Source: JBIQLO01 sp044464175
GTDB taxonomy: Bacteria > Planctomycetota > Phycisphaerae > Tepidisphaerales > Tepidisphaeraceae
NCBI GenBank assembly: GCA_044464175.1
Contig: JBIQLO010000046.1
Location: forward strand, 1-22,327
Direction: 5' to 3'
DNA: 22,327 nt
Below, one piece after another: positions 1-7,623 of the stretch. The notes beneath the pieces were generated by a model. It ran no database searches. It was not told the DNA's origin and was given only the letters and a program-made list of their open reading frames with translations. The first letter of the stretch is position 1. Each line of letters opens with the position of its first letter. The translations under genes were made by a program, and so were the position numbers.

Positions 1-1145
1 AGGTGGTGGGGGATGTTGATCTTGACGGGGCACGCCTCGTAGCACGCGCCGCAGAGGCTGGAGGCCTGGGGCAGGTCCTTGTGCTCGTGCAATCCCTTGA
101 ACAGCGGCGTGATCAGCGCCCCGATCGGGCCGGGATAGACGCTGCCGTAGGCGTGGCCGCCGATCTTGCGGTAGATGGGGCAGGCGTTGAGGCACGCGCC
201 GCAGCGGATGCAGCGGAGGGTCTCGCGGTAGTCGCCGCCGAGGATTTCGCTGCGCCCGTTGTCCAGCAGGACCAGGTGAAATTCCTCCGGGCCGTCCTTT
301 TCACCCGCCTGGCGCGGCCCGCCGAAAAGGCTGGTGTAGATGGTGATGGCTTGCCCGGTGGCGCTGCGGGTCAGCAGCTTGATGAAGACCCCCAGGTCGG
401 TCATGCGGGGGATGAGCTTTTCGATCCCCACGAGGCTGACCAGCACGCGCGGCATGGCGGTGGTCAGCCGCCCGTTCCCCTCGTTGGTGCAGATGCAGAC
501 ATCGCCGCTTTCGGCCACCAGAAAGTTGCCGCCGGTGATCCCCATGTCGGCGTGACGGAACTTGTCGCGCAGGTGGGCGCGGGCCTGGCGGGTCAGCGCC
601 TGCGGGTCGTCGTTGTAGGGGGTGTGGAAATAATCGGAGAACAACTGGGCGATGGAGGCCCGCGTCTTGTGCACCACCGGAGCGACGATGTGGCTGGGGT
701 GGTCGTGGCTGATCTGGACGATGAACTCCCCCAGGTCCGTCTCCACCGTCTCCACGCCCGCCGCCTCCAGGGCCGGGGTCAGCTCGATCTCCTCCGAGGC
801 CATCGACTTGCTCTTGACGCACAACTTGCAGCCGCCCTGGCGGGCGATGTCGGCGACGATCCGCTGGGCGTGTTCGGCGTCGGTGGCGAAATGGACATGG
901 CCCCCCTTGGCCTCGACGGCCGCGGTCAACTGCTCCAGATAATAATCCAGGTGGTCCAGCGTGTGCTGCTTGATCCGCCCGGCCAGCGTGCGCAGGGCGT
1001 CGGCGTCGGGCAACTGCGCCAACTGCTGCTGCCGCTTGAGGTTCCGGGGCACCACCGCGTTGTTGATGGCCGCCTTGAGCCGCTCATCGTGGGCCGCCCG
1101 AACACTGGCGGCATGAAAATCGAACTGCTGAAGCGAGACGGACAT
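1..1145 (-). CDS. lutB: LutB-type lactate utilisation iron-sulfur protein (partial, 3' end off the window)
   Basis: Translation from the ATG at 1145 gives 381 codons with no stop before the window edge. The protein starts MSVSLQQFDFHAASVRAA, has the central LUD-type region (GGNFLVAESGDVCICTNEGN), then two cysteine clusters typical of 4Fe-4S proteins: CIRCGACLNACP (Cys312, 315, 318, 322) and CGACYEACP (Cys365, 368, 372). LutB works with LutA and LutC in oxidation of L-lactate to pyruvate by a cytoplasmic iron-sulfur complex; that function is taken from the family. The partner genes would lie left of the window. No SD precedes the ATG, but a promoter is placed so that transcription would start at or next to it. 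The C-terminus is missing only because the window ends. Confidence 0.93.
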   Translation of the reverse strand, partial: MSVSLQQFDFHAASVRAAHDERLKAAINNAVVPRNLKRQQQLAQLPDADALRTLAGRIKQHTLDHLDYYLEQLTAAVEAKGGHVHFATDAEHAQRIVADIARQGGCKLCVKSKSMASEEIELTPALEAAGVETVETDLGEFIVQISHDHPSHIVAPVVHKTRASIAQLFSDYFHTPYNDDPQALTRQARAHLRDKFRHADMGITGGNFLVAESGDVCICTNEGNGRLTTAMPRVLVSLVGIEKLIPRMTDLGVFIKLLTRSATGQAITIYTSLFGGPRQAGEKDGPEEFHLVLLDNGRSEILGGDYRETLRCIRCGACLNACPIYRKIGGHAYGSVYPGPIGALITPLFKGLHEHKDLPQASSLCGACYEACPVKINIPHH

Positions 1146-1152
1146 GGGGGGA

Positions 1153-1180
1153 ATTGTAGCGGATTGGGGGGGATTGTCAT
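1153..1180 (-). promoter_or_regulatory. Candidate sigma-70-type promoter of lutB, leaderless geometry
   Basis: On the minus strand the -35-like ATGACA (1180-1175) is followed after 16 nt by TACAAT (1158-1153), and the ATG begins 7 nt after the -10 box. Transcription would then start at or within a base or two of the start codon, which fits the absence of an SD. The -35 box is the last unit of a heptad repeat. The same spacing (16 nt, then 7 nt to ATG) recurs at 3101-3135. Confidence 0.5.
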
Positions 1181-1215
1181 TGGTGGCTTGCTATTTGTCG
1201 TTGGTTGCTTGTCGG
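1174..1215. repeat. Degenerate heptanucleotide-period tract, six units
   Basis: Read on the plus strand, six consecutive 7-nt units start at 1174, 1181, 1188, 1195, 1202 and 1209. All six have T at position 1 and G at position 3; three begin TTGTC. The tract fills most of the lutB upstream region and its first unit contains the lutB -35 box. It is not coding in any convincing frame. Confidence 0.6.
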
Positions 1216-1238
1216 AATTCATCCGAGCGAGCCGTCAG

Positions 1239-1287
1239 TGACAAGGGGGCCATGACAGGGGACAATGAAAGGGTGATGGCGGTGATG
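1239..1287. repeat. Second degenerate heptad tract, upstream of the secreted hydrolase
   Basis: Seven 7-nt units start at 1239, for example TGACAAG (1239), TGACAGG (1253) and GGACAAT (1260). TGAC, TGAC, GGAC and TGAT recur in register at 1239, 1253, 1260 and 1274. The tract runs into the candidate start codons of the downstream hydrolase, so it may include that gene's ribosome-binding region. Confidence 0.45.
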
Positions 1288-2073
1288 CGAAAAACGCTTG
1301 CAATCTGGCTGGTGCTGCTGATGGGGCCCGGCGCGTGGGGCGGGGCGCCGGCGACGGGTCCGGCCACGCGGCCGGCGCTGCTGGTCTATCTGCCGGGGAT
1401 TTCCGGATTGCTGGGGCCGGGGCGGCGGCTGGGGACAGCGCTGCAGCAGGGCGGATTCGCCGCGCTCTATCGCGTCTTTGACTGGACGGAGGGGGACCCG
1501 GGGCTCGATGCCCTCCAGGCGTACGACCGCAACCAGGACCAGGCCCAGGACCTGGCCAACCGGATCGCCGGGCAGCGCCTGGGCGACCCGGATCGGCCGA
1601 TCGAGCTGATCGCCCACAGCGGCGGCGCGGGAGTGGCGGTCTGGGCGCTGGAGAAGCTGCCGGCCGGCGTGCGGGTGCGCGGCGTGGTGCTGCTGGCGCC
1701 GGCCTTGTCGCCGGACTATGACCTGAGCCGGGCGCTGGAGCACGTGGAGGGGAAGATGATCGTCTTTTACAGCGCCCGCGATGCCTGGATTCTGGGGGCC
1801 GGCACGAAACTCTTTGGCACCATCGACCGCGTGCAGACCGAGGCGGCGGGCCTCAAGGGGTTCAACACCCCCCCCACCGCCAACACGGCCCAGTACCGCA
1901 AGCTGGTGCAGATTCCCTACGACCCGGCCTGGGGGGCGTTGGGCAATCCGGGCGACCATATGGGCCCGCTGGCCGGTCCCTTTCTGCGGTCGGTGGTGGC
2001 GCCGCTGATGCGGGGGCTGGAGCAGGCGGCCGATCAGGCGAACCAGTCTTCCAGCCGCTCAAAAAGCCGATGA
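1276..2073 (+). CDS. Secreted alpha/beta-hydrolase-like serine hydrolase
   Basis: A 265-residue protein starting MAVMRKTLAIWLVLLM. Residues 4-24 form a signal peptide (basic MRK, hydrophobic core, small residues), so it is probably exported. The body looks like a short alpha/beta hydrolase: LIAHSGGAG holds the likely nucleophile Ser115, SARDAW the likely acid Asp169, and GNPGDHMGP the likely catalytic His228. The substrate cannot be told from the sequence. Start choice is uncertain: ATG 1276 has GAAAGGG just 2 nt upstream, and in-frame ATG 1285 keeps the signal peptide with 11-nt spacing; longer upstream starts would bury the signal peptide. The 3' end overlaps the convergent esterase by 40 nt. 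No lipobox was seen. Confidence 0.75.
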   Translation: MAVMRKTLAIWLVLLMGPGAWGGAPATGPATRPALLVYLPGISGLLGPGRRLGTALQQGGFAALYRVFDWTEGDPGLDALQAYDRNQDQAQDLANRIAGQRLGDPDRPIELIAHSGGAGVAVWALEKLPAGVRVRGVVLLAPALSPDYDLSRALEHVEGKMIVFYSARDAWILGAGTKLFGTIDRVQTEAAGLKGFNTPPTANTAQYRKLVQIPYDPAWGALGNPGDHMGPLAGPFLRSVVAPLMRGLEQAADQANQSSSRSKSR

Positions 2074-2981
2074 TTTTCGGCCGGCTTCTCGGGAATGTCG
2101 AAGTGCCCGGTCTGGCGGACGAACAGGGCCTTGGGGGCGGTCAGGGCGTTGTGGACGGCGAACTGCCCCGGCGGCGGAACCGACGGATCAAACAGCGCGG
2201 CGGCGATGAACGTGGGGATGCGGATGCGGGCGGCCGCGACGGCGGCGTCGTGATAGGCAAGCGTGCGCAGGATGGCCGGGTCCTCCAGGTAGCGCTGGCG
2301 CACGGCCTTTCCGCTGCCCTTGCATTCGAGGGTGAGGCGCAGCGGATGGTTGCCGAAGCTGGGGACATCGAGAAAGGCCCGGCCGAAGCGCCCATCCCAC
2401 GGGAGCATCAACGCCCCGATGCCCCCGCCGAAACTGCCCCCCATGTAATCGAGCCGCCCGGCCGCTTCGGGAAAAAGCTCCAGCAGCGCCGTGGCGGCGG
2501 CCCAGTAGTCGCAGCAGCAGCCGCGATGGATGTAGGTCTCGGGCGATTCGATGCCGACCAGCACGTGCCCCTGCGCTTCATTGGGCAGGTCGGGGGTTTG
2601 CGAGCGCCCCAGCCCCCGGGCGCAGGGAAAGATGACGGCGGCCGGGGGCCCGGGCGGGTTCCAATCCGGCTCCGTGCGCCCGCCGTAGCCGTGCCCGACG
2701 ACCAGGCCGCGCTGGATCGGGCGGTCCTTCGGACAGGTGACCCACGCCCCGATGCGCTGATGGCCCCAGGCATCGAATTCCACCTCCCAGGCCAGAAGGT
2801 CGTCGCGCGGCGCGGGGATGGGGCGGCGGGTCAGACGCAGGGGCACCCGCATCGCCTGGGCGAAGGTCTCCTGCCAGAAGGCGTCAAAATCCGCCGGCGC
2901 CGGGGGGGCGCCCACGCGCAAAAGCGTGTCCAGCGTGTAGCCGTAAGTGGGGTCGTAGGGAAAAGGATGGGCGTAAGTCAT
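2034..2981 (-). CDS. Acetyl xylan esterase-like protein (CE7/AXE1 family)
   Basis: A 315-residue protein starting MTYAHPFPYDPTYGYTLDTL, close to the usual CE7 length of about 320. Family marks are the GHGYGGR loop (97-102), ARGLGRSQ (121-128), the nucleophile elbow GGSFGGG with Ser183, DVPSFGNHPLRL (205-216), the likely acid Asp265 in FDPSVPP and the likely His293 in TGHFD. CE7 enzymes remove acetyl groups from xylan, acetylated xylo-oligosaccharides and cephalosporin C. No signal peptide is seen, so it probably acts on imported oligosaccharides in the cytoplasm. The ATG at 2981 is preceded by AAGGA at good spacing; the frame is open further upstream but that would remove the promoter. It diverges from the Gfo/Idh/MocA gene across a 154-nt gap with an operator-like palindrome. 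Confidence 0.85.
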   Translation of the reverse strand: MTYAHPFPYDPTYGYTLDTLLRVGAPPAPADFDAFWQETFAQAMRVPLRLTRRPIPAPRDDLLAWEVEFDAWGHQRIGAWVTCPKDRPIQRGLVVGHGYGGRTEPDWNPPGPPAAVIFPCARGLGRSQTPDLPNEAQGHVLVGIESPETYIHRGCCCDYWAAATALLELFPEAAGRLDYMGGSFGGGIGALMLPWDGRFGRAFLDVPSFGNHPLRLTLECKGSGKAVRQRYLEDPAILRTLAYHDAAVAAARIRIPTFIAAALFDPSVPPPGQFAVHNALTAPKALFVRQTGHFDIPEKPAENHRLFERLEDWFA

Positions 2982-3007
2982 GAGTCCTTGGTCACGGTTC
3001 CCCTGGG

Positions 3008-3035
3008 ATTGTCGGCGAGCGCGGGGTTTTGGCAA
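3008..3035 (-). promoter_or_regulatory. Candidate sigma-70-type promoter of the esterase
   Basis: On the minus strand TTGCCA (3035-3030) lies 16 nt upstream of GACAAT (3013-3008). Expected transcription start is near 3001, giving a leader of about 20 nt with the SD AAGGA. The -35 box is part of the palindrome at 3029-3044, so a protein bound there would block the promoter. Confidence 0.4.
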
Positions 3036-3044
3036 GTTTGCCAA
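3029..3044. promoter_or_regulatory. Operator-like perfect palindrome TTGGCAA-GT-TTGCCAA
   Basis: Two perfectly complementary 7-bp half-sites flank a 2-bp centre in the divergent intergenic region between the esterase and the Gfo/Idh/MocA dehydrogenase. It covers the candidate esterase -35 box. The size and symmetry suit a dimeric helix-turn-helix repressor; which family cannot be told, and no regulator gene lies in the window. Confidence 0.5.
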
Positions 3045-3078
3045 TGAGACCATCGCGTCGGCTGTGCCCCCCTTCCCA

Positions 3079-3106
3079 GGCAACCCATGACCCATGGCAA
3101 GTGACA
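3079..3106. repeat. Degenerate heptad tract upstream of the dehydrogenase
   Basis: Four 7-nt units start at 3079, 3086, 3093 and 3100. TGAC, TGGC and TGAC recur exactly 7 nt apart at 3088, 3095 and 3102. The last unit contains the -35-like box of the downstream gene, as in the lutB upstream tract. Confidence 0.5.
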
Positions 3107-3128
3107 ACCACCCCCCCGCCATTATACT
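3101..3128 (+). promoter_or_regulatory. Candidate leaderless promoter of the Gfo/Idh/MocA gene
   Basis: GTGACA (3101-3106), a 16-nt spacer, then TATACT (3123-3128). The start codon at 3136 begins 7 nt after the -10 box, so the transcript would begin at or next to the ATG. No SD is present, in agreement with leaderless translation. Confidence 0.55.
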
Positions 3129-3135
3129 TTCGAGC

Positions 3136-4221
3136 ATGAGCGACAAAATCAAAGTGGCGGTGATCGGGACGGGCGGGATCGCCAACGCGCACATGACCGG
3201 CTATGGCGAGGCGGGGGACCGGGTGGAAGTGACGGCCGCCATGGATGTGGATGCGGAGCGGGTGAAGGATTTTGCCCAGCGGCACAAGATTCCCGGCGTC
3301 TACACGAATCTGGCGGAACTGCTGGAAAAGGAACGCCCCGCGCTGGTGAGCATCTGCACGCCGCCGGGGACGCACTATGACCTGAGCGTGCAGTGCCTGG
3401 AAGGGGGCGCGTGGGTGTTGTGCGAGAAGCCGCTGTGCGCTTCGCTGGAGCAACTGGACGGGCTGGCGGCGGCCGAGGAACGCACCGGCCGCTACTGCGC
3501 CAGCATCTATCAGTGGCGCTTCGGCAGCGCGGGCCAGCACCTGCACCGCCTGGTCGAGCAGGGAGCGCTGGGGCGGCCGCTGGTGGGGATCTGCAACACG
3601 CTCTGGCATCGCGGGACGGACTATTACGCGGTGCCGTGGCGCGGCAAGTTCGCCACGGAGATCGGCGGGCCGACGCTGGGGCACGGGATTCACGCGATGG
3701 ACTTTTTCCTCTGGCAGATGGGGCCGTGGAAAGAGGTGCGCGCGATGATCGGCACGCTGGACCGCGACATCGAGACCGAGGATATCTCGATGGCGCTGGT
3801 GAAGTTTGAAAGCGGAGCGATGGGGAGCATCATCAACACGGTGCTGTGCCCGCGGCAGGAATCCTACATCCGCTGGGATTTCCAGAAGGCGACGGTCGAG
3901 GTGAAGGGGCTCTATGGCTACAAGAATGAAAACTGGTCGTACACCCCCCTGCCGGCGCTGAAGGATGAGCCCGAGGCGCGGCTCTGGGAACAGCTCCAGA
4001 CCGACCTGCCCAGCAGTCACGGGGCGCAGATCGCCCACCTGCTAGGGGCGATGAAGGAGCAGCGCCGCCCGGCCGCCAGCGGGGCCGAAGCACGGCAGAC
4101 GCTGGAATTCATCACCTGCCTGTACAAGTCCGCCCTGACGGGGCGCCCGGTCGAGCGGGGCTCGATCCGGAAGGATGAGCCCTTCTATCGCCACGTGGCC
4201 GGGCCGCTGGCCGTGAAGTGA
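3136..4221 (+). CDS. Gfo/Idh/MocA-family NAD(P)-dependent oxidoreductase
   Basis: A 361-residue cytoplasmic protein. The N-terminal Rossmann fold has the nucleotide motif VIGTGGIANAH (9-19) and the family signature CEKPL (96-100), whose Lys98 is normally catalytic. The C-terminal alpha/beta domain has GHGIHAMDF (182-190) with the usual His186 and Asp189. Family members oxidise or reduce sugars, inositols and their derivatives with NAD(P); the exact substrate is unknown. An in-frame ATG exists at 3094, but the start at 3136 fits the family N-terminus and lies just downstream of the candidate promoter. The FAD oxidoreductase follows 45 nt later on the same strand, so the two may be co-transcribed. 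Confidence 0.9.
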   Translation: MSDKIKVAVIGTGGIANAHMTGYGEAGDRVEVTAAMDVDAERVKDFAQRHKIPGVYTNLAELLEKERPALVSICTPPGTHYDLSVQCLEGGAWVLCEKPLCASLEQLDGLAAAEERTGRYCASIYQWRFGSAGQHLHRLVEQGALGRPLVGICNTLWHRGTDYYAVPWRGKFATEIGGPTLGHGIHAMDFFLWQMGPWKEVRAMIGTLDRDIETEDISMALVKFESGAMGSIINTVLCPRQESYIRWDFQKATVEVKGLYGYKNENWSYTPLPALKDEPEARLWEQLQTDLPSSHGAQIAHLLGAMKEQRRPAASGAEARQTLEFITCLYKSALTGRPVERGSIRKDEPFYRHVAGPLAVK

Positions 4222-4263
4222 ATCCCGAAATTCGAAGCACGAATTACAGAGTTGCGTGTTGAA
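4222..4263. repeat. Heptad tract with CGAA period between two genes
   Basis: The whole 45-nt gap between the dehydrogenase stop and the oxidoreductase start has a 7-nt period: CGAA at 4226, 4233 and 4240, then CAGA at 4247, GCGT at 4254 and GAAC at 4261. The consensus differs from that of the tracts at 1174 and 3079, but the period is the same. Confidence 0.55.
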
Positions 4264-4266
4264 CCA

Positions 4267-5658
4267 ATGAATCCCTCACCCAAACAGGATGTGATCGTGC
4301 TGGGCGCCGGGGCCTCGGGCGTGGCGGCGGCCATCGCGGCGGCACAGACCGGGGCCCGGACGCTGCTGATCGACAGCGGGCCGCTGGCGGGGGGAGAACT
4401 CATCAGCGGCATGCCGGTGGACGGCGCGATCAACGCCCGGGGGCAGTGGATCGTCGGCGGACCGGCGCGCGAGCTGTTCGAGGAGTGCCGGCGGCTGGGC
4501 GGGTACATCGGGCCGGTCAATGACTGGCGGCTGATCCGGTACGTCGCGTTCGATCCGGAGATCATGAAGGTGGCGGTGGTGAACGTGCTGCGCCGGCACA
4601 ACGTGGAACTGCTGCTCTATACCTTCGTCCACGCCGTGGAGGCCAGGGACGGGCGCGTGAGCGCGATTCACGCGATCAACAAGAGCGGCCCCTTGCGCCT
4701 GGAGGCGGGGATGTTCCTGGACTGTTCCGGCGACGGCGACCTGGCGGTGATGGCCAGAGCGCACTGTCTGAGCGACGGGCCGGCCGGGGAGTTTCAGCCG
4801 ATCTCGCTGATGTTCCGCATGTCGGGCGTGGAAACCGAACCGCTGCTGGCGTTTGTGCGCGACCATCCGGAGCATGTGGCGCTGGGAGAGAGCGACACGA
4901 TGCGCGGCGGGCGAACCGATGCCCAGATCGCCCGGGAACTCTACGACCAGGGGCAGCCGGCCGTCTTTTTCAAGGGAAACGGGCCGCTCCTGGCCCAGGC
5001 CATCCAGCGGGGCCGGATGTATCCCACCGCCCTGATCATGATTCAGCCGACGTCGGCCGCCCGGAAGGAAGTCTGCCTGAACACCACCCGCATCGCCAAC
5101 ATCGACGCCACCCAGACGCTGCAACTGAGCCGCCAGCTGGGGCCCCTGATGGACCAGGCGCTGATCTGCACGCGGTTCATGCAGGAGAACGTGCCGGGCT
5201 TTGCGCAGGCGCAGTTCGCCGCGCTGGCGCCGCGGCTGGGCATCCGGGAGACCCGGCGCATCGCCGGGGAGACGGTCCTGAGCGGCGAGGCGGTGCTGGC
5301 GGGTGCCAAGTGCCCTGATGGGGTGGCCAAGGGGTGCCATCACGTCGACATCCACCAGGCCGGGACCGGGCAGATTCGCATCCCCGTGGCCAATGGGGGC
5401 TCGTATGACATTCCCTGGGGGTGCCTGGTGCCGCGCGGGCTGACCAACGTGCTGGTGGCCGGGCGCTGCTTCTCCTCCGACCGCCGGGCCAACGGCTCGG
5501 CCCGGGTGATGGGCCCGTGCATGGGCATGGGCCACGCCATCGGCACGGCCGCGGGCCTGTGCCTGCAGGATCATCTCTCCGACACCCGCCAACTGCCCGT
5601 GGCTGCGCTGCGAAGCACGCTGCAAACGCAAGGCGCCATCCTGACAGGAACGACGTAA
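4267..5658 (+). CDS. FAD-dependent oxidoreductase (FAD_oxidored type)
   Basis: A 463-residue protein. The N-terminal FAD-binding Rossmann motif is VLGAGASGVAAAIAAA (GxGxxG at residues 13-18), with Asp36 ending the second strand (LLIDSG). The middle contains FLDCSGDGDLAVMA, typical of this family, and GIRETRRIAGETVL. The C-terminal FAD region is NVLVAGRCFSSDRRANGSAR followed by a glycine-rich helix. Planctomycetes carry many such proteins; their substrates are mostly unknown. Placement after a Gfo/Idh/MocA dehydrogenase and near an esterase and a hydrolase suggests carbohydrate or polyol breakdown. ATG 4267 gives the normal N-terminus; an in-frame TTG at 4252 is possible. No clear SD. Confidence 0.87.
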   Translation: MNPSPKQDVIVLGAGASGVAAAIAAAQTGARTLLIDSGPLAGGELISGMPVDGAINARGQWIVGGPARELFEECRRLGGYIGPVNDWRLIRYVAFDPEIMKVAVVNVLRRHNVELLLYTFVHAVEARDGRVSAIHAINKSGPLRLEAGMFLDCSGDGDLAVMARAHCLSDGPAGEFQPISLMFRMSGVETEPLLAFVRDHPEHVALGESDTMRGGRTDAQIARELYDQGQPAVFFKGNGPLLAQAIQRGRMYPTALIMIQPTSAARKEVCLNTTRIANIDATQTLQLSRQLGPLMDQALICTRFMQENVPGFAQAQFAALAPRLGIRETRRIAGETVLSGEAVLAGAKCPDGVAKGCHHVDIHQAGTGQIRIPVANGGSYDIPWGCLVPRGLTNVLVAGRCFSSDRRANGSARVMGPCMGMGHAIGTAAGLCLQDHLSDTRQLPVAALRSTLQTQGAILTGTT

Positions 5659-5669
5659 AGGGGAGTTCT

Positions 5670-5716
5670 GTAGGCGGCCTCGCCGAGGCTGCGGCGAGGT
5701 CAACGACCTCGCCTAC
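5670..5716. repeat. Dispersed palindromic element, GTAGG-headed, double hairpin
   Basis: A 47-bp element bounded by GTAGGCG (5670-5676) and its complement CGCCTAC (5710-5716). Inside are two hairpins: GCCTC/GAGGC with a 3-nt loop (5677-5689) and a perfect 9-bp stem, GGCGAGGTC with GACCTCGCC, around AAC (5693-5713). It sits between convergent genes and may stop transcription from both sides, although it lacks a T-tract. Its right end contains the stop codon of the minus-strand hydrolase. Diverged relatives lie at 17118-17166 and 22309-22327. Confidence 0.65.
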
Positions 5717-7620
5717 GAATCGACGGTGAATTCCACCAGCGCGTAATGACGAAACGGCGGAATGGCCAGCACCGGTCCGGCGAAGATGGGGGTGGGGAGC
5801 GGCTGGTCGGGGTGGTGGAAGCGGATGTCGGCCGCGCCGGGGGGCAGGTGGAGGCGACATTCGGCGATGGGCTGGCCGGCGGCCGATTGGTCGCGGAAGT
5901 GGATCAGTAGCCGACCGCCGGCCTGCTCGGCGTGAATCAGCACCTGGGGCGGCGCGTCGATGCGGAGGGTGGGCTGCCAGTGGGCCATCAGCGCTGCAAG
6001 CGTCCGGCGGGCGGCGGCCGAGGGGCGCACCTCATCGCGGCCCAGGTGCTGGGCGCTCTGGGTGATCCGGGTGTCGGCGGCGTTGAGGGGGTGGTGATGG
6101 ATCCGGGGCCGGGCCAGGAAATCCTGCAGGTCGGATGCATCACGGGGAAGGTTCCATTCATCAAACCGGCCGCAATCGCCGGCGATCAGCGCACAGCGGC
6201 CCGGCTGCTGAGCGAAATCGGCAATCTGACTCAGGACGGCATCGGACAGGCAGGATTGCTGCCAGACAAGCAGCGCCCGCGCGGAGGCGGGAATGGGCTG
6301 GCCGGGATAGACAAACTGAAATGGGATGTGCCCGGCGAGCAGTTCCTGAATCAGGGCGGCCCACGGCCCGGCGTCGGTGGCGGCGGCGAGGGTAAGGGTG
6401 TCGGGGGCGATGAGGACGGCCACCTCGCTCCAGGGTTGGCGGCGATCCAGGGGGAGCGATTGCTCCAGAGCGCGGAAAAAGCGCACCGCCTGGGTGAAGG
6501 CGGGGAAGAGGGGATTGTCGTCCATCAGCAGGCGGTCGTGGTCCCCGGCGGCCCGGAGCGCCCAGTTGTTGCCCAGCCAGGCGGCATCATATGAAAACTC
6601 CTCGGCCAGCTGCGTCCAGAGCTGGGCGGGCGTGGCGGCAGGGCTGTGGCCATACGGCCCCTTCTGCCAGGCGCTGCTGAGGATGCGGTAGCCGCCCGCC
6701 TGCGCGTAGCTGTAGGCCAAAGCCTGGGAGACATACTGATCGCCCGCCATGCCGGGGAGGTTGCCGTTTTCGGCAAAGAGCACGTCAAAGACCTCCCCTT
6801 CGCGCGAGGGGTCGAACGACAGCTGGGCCTTGAAACCGGGCCGGCGCGGAAAGGCGGGATTGCCGATGTAGAGGGCATCGGCGCGGGTCTGCTTGATGCG
6901 GTCGCGGAAGCGGCCAAGCGCGCTCAACCGGCGCTGCACGCCGAACTCCATCCAGAGCTGCTGGAGGGGATCGGAAAAGGCCTCCTGCTCGCGCGGCAAC
7001 GGGGGCGCGGCCACGTGATCGGCGTTGGGCAGGCCGGTGCGCTGGTCCAGATCGGGGCGCTGATTAAGCCAGGCGCGGAAGTCGGACTGACAGCGCGGGC
7101 ACCAGCAATGCGGGTGGTAGCTGTTGTCCATGTGGATGCCGTCCAGGCCCAGGTGCAACGCCTCTTCGAGCACCCGTTCCATGTAGGCCAGGTAATCGGG
7201 GTTGCCCAGACAGGGAATGACGCGGTAATACGCGCCGCCCCAGGTGGCGGTTTCCCCTTGATACGTCCGGGCGCCCCACTGACCGGCATCAGGCTGCTCG
7301 GCCAAAAGCGTCTCCATGTAGAGGCTGGCGCCTTGGGTGTAACCGAAGACCTGGAGCTTCAGGTCGTGAGCGGTCTGGATGAACCGGCGCAGCCGGGGCC
7401 ACTGCTGCGATTCCATCTCCAGCCCAAACCCCTTGTAGCACCAGGTGACCAGCGCCGTGACCCCGGCGTCGGCCAGGGCGCTGAGGGTGTCGGGGTGCTC
7501 AATGCGCTCGCGCCACGCCTCCAGCCAGGCGCCCCGCCCGAAATAGGGGGTGTTGGATCGGCCAATGCGGCGGTAGTGACGGTCAGGCTCCCATCCGGCC
7601 CAGGCCCAGCAGGGTTTCAT
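5713..7620 (-). CDS. Putative glycoside hydrolase with TIM barrel and GATase-like domain
   Basis: A 635-residue protein with no signal peptide. Residues about 20-400 look like a TIM-barrel glycoside hydrolase: strand motifs ALVTWCYKGFG (56-66) and LGLDGIHMDNSY (157-168), with Asp160 and Asp165 as candidate active-site residues, followed at once by CWCPRCQSDFRAWL (172-185). That cysteine motif is seen in hypothetical GHL6/GH42-like proteins and may bind a metal. Residues about 420-510 (ALLVWQQSCLSDAVLSQIA) resemble the GATase-like trimerisation domain of GH42 beta-galactosidases; the C-terminus looks like a small beta domain. The family number and substrate are not certain. The start at 7620 has the SD AAAGGAG, itself in a hairpin. 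The stop codon lies inside a palindromic repeat. Confidence 0.7.
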   Translation of the reverse strand: MKPCWAWAGWEPDRHYRRIGRSNTPYFGRGAWLEAWRERIEHPDTLSALADAGVTALVTWCYKGFGLEMESQQWPRLRRFIQTAHDLKLQVFGYTQGASLYMETLLAEQPDAGQWGARTYQGETATWGGAYYRVIPCLGNPDYLAYMERVLEEALHLGLDGIHMDNSYHPHCWCPRCQSDFRAWLNQRPDLDQRTGLPNADHVAAPPLPREQEAFSDPLQQLWMEFGVQRRLSALGRFRDRIKQTRADALYIGNPAFPRRPGFKAQLSFDPSREGEVFDVLFAENGNLPGMAGDQYVSQALAYSYAQAGGYRILSSAWQKGPYGHSPAATPAQLWTQLAEEFSYDAAWLGNNWALRAAGDHDRLLMDDNPLFPAFTQAVRFFRALEQSLPLDRRQPWSEVAVLIAPDTLTLAAATDAGPWAALIQELLAGHIPFQFVYPGQPIPASARALLVWQQSCLSDAVLSQIADFAQQPGRCALIAGDCGRFDEWNLPRDASDLQDFLARPRIHHHPLNAADTRITQSAQHLGRDEVRPSAAARRTLAALMAHWQPTLRIDAPPQVLIHAEQAGGRLLIHFRDQSAAGQPIAECRLHLPPGAADIRFHHPDQPLPTPIFAGPVLAIPPFRHYALVEFTVDS

Positions 7621-7623
7621 TCA

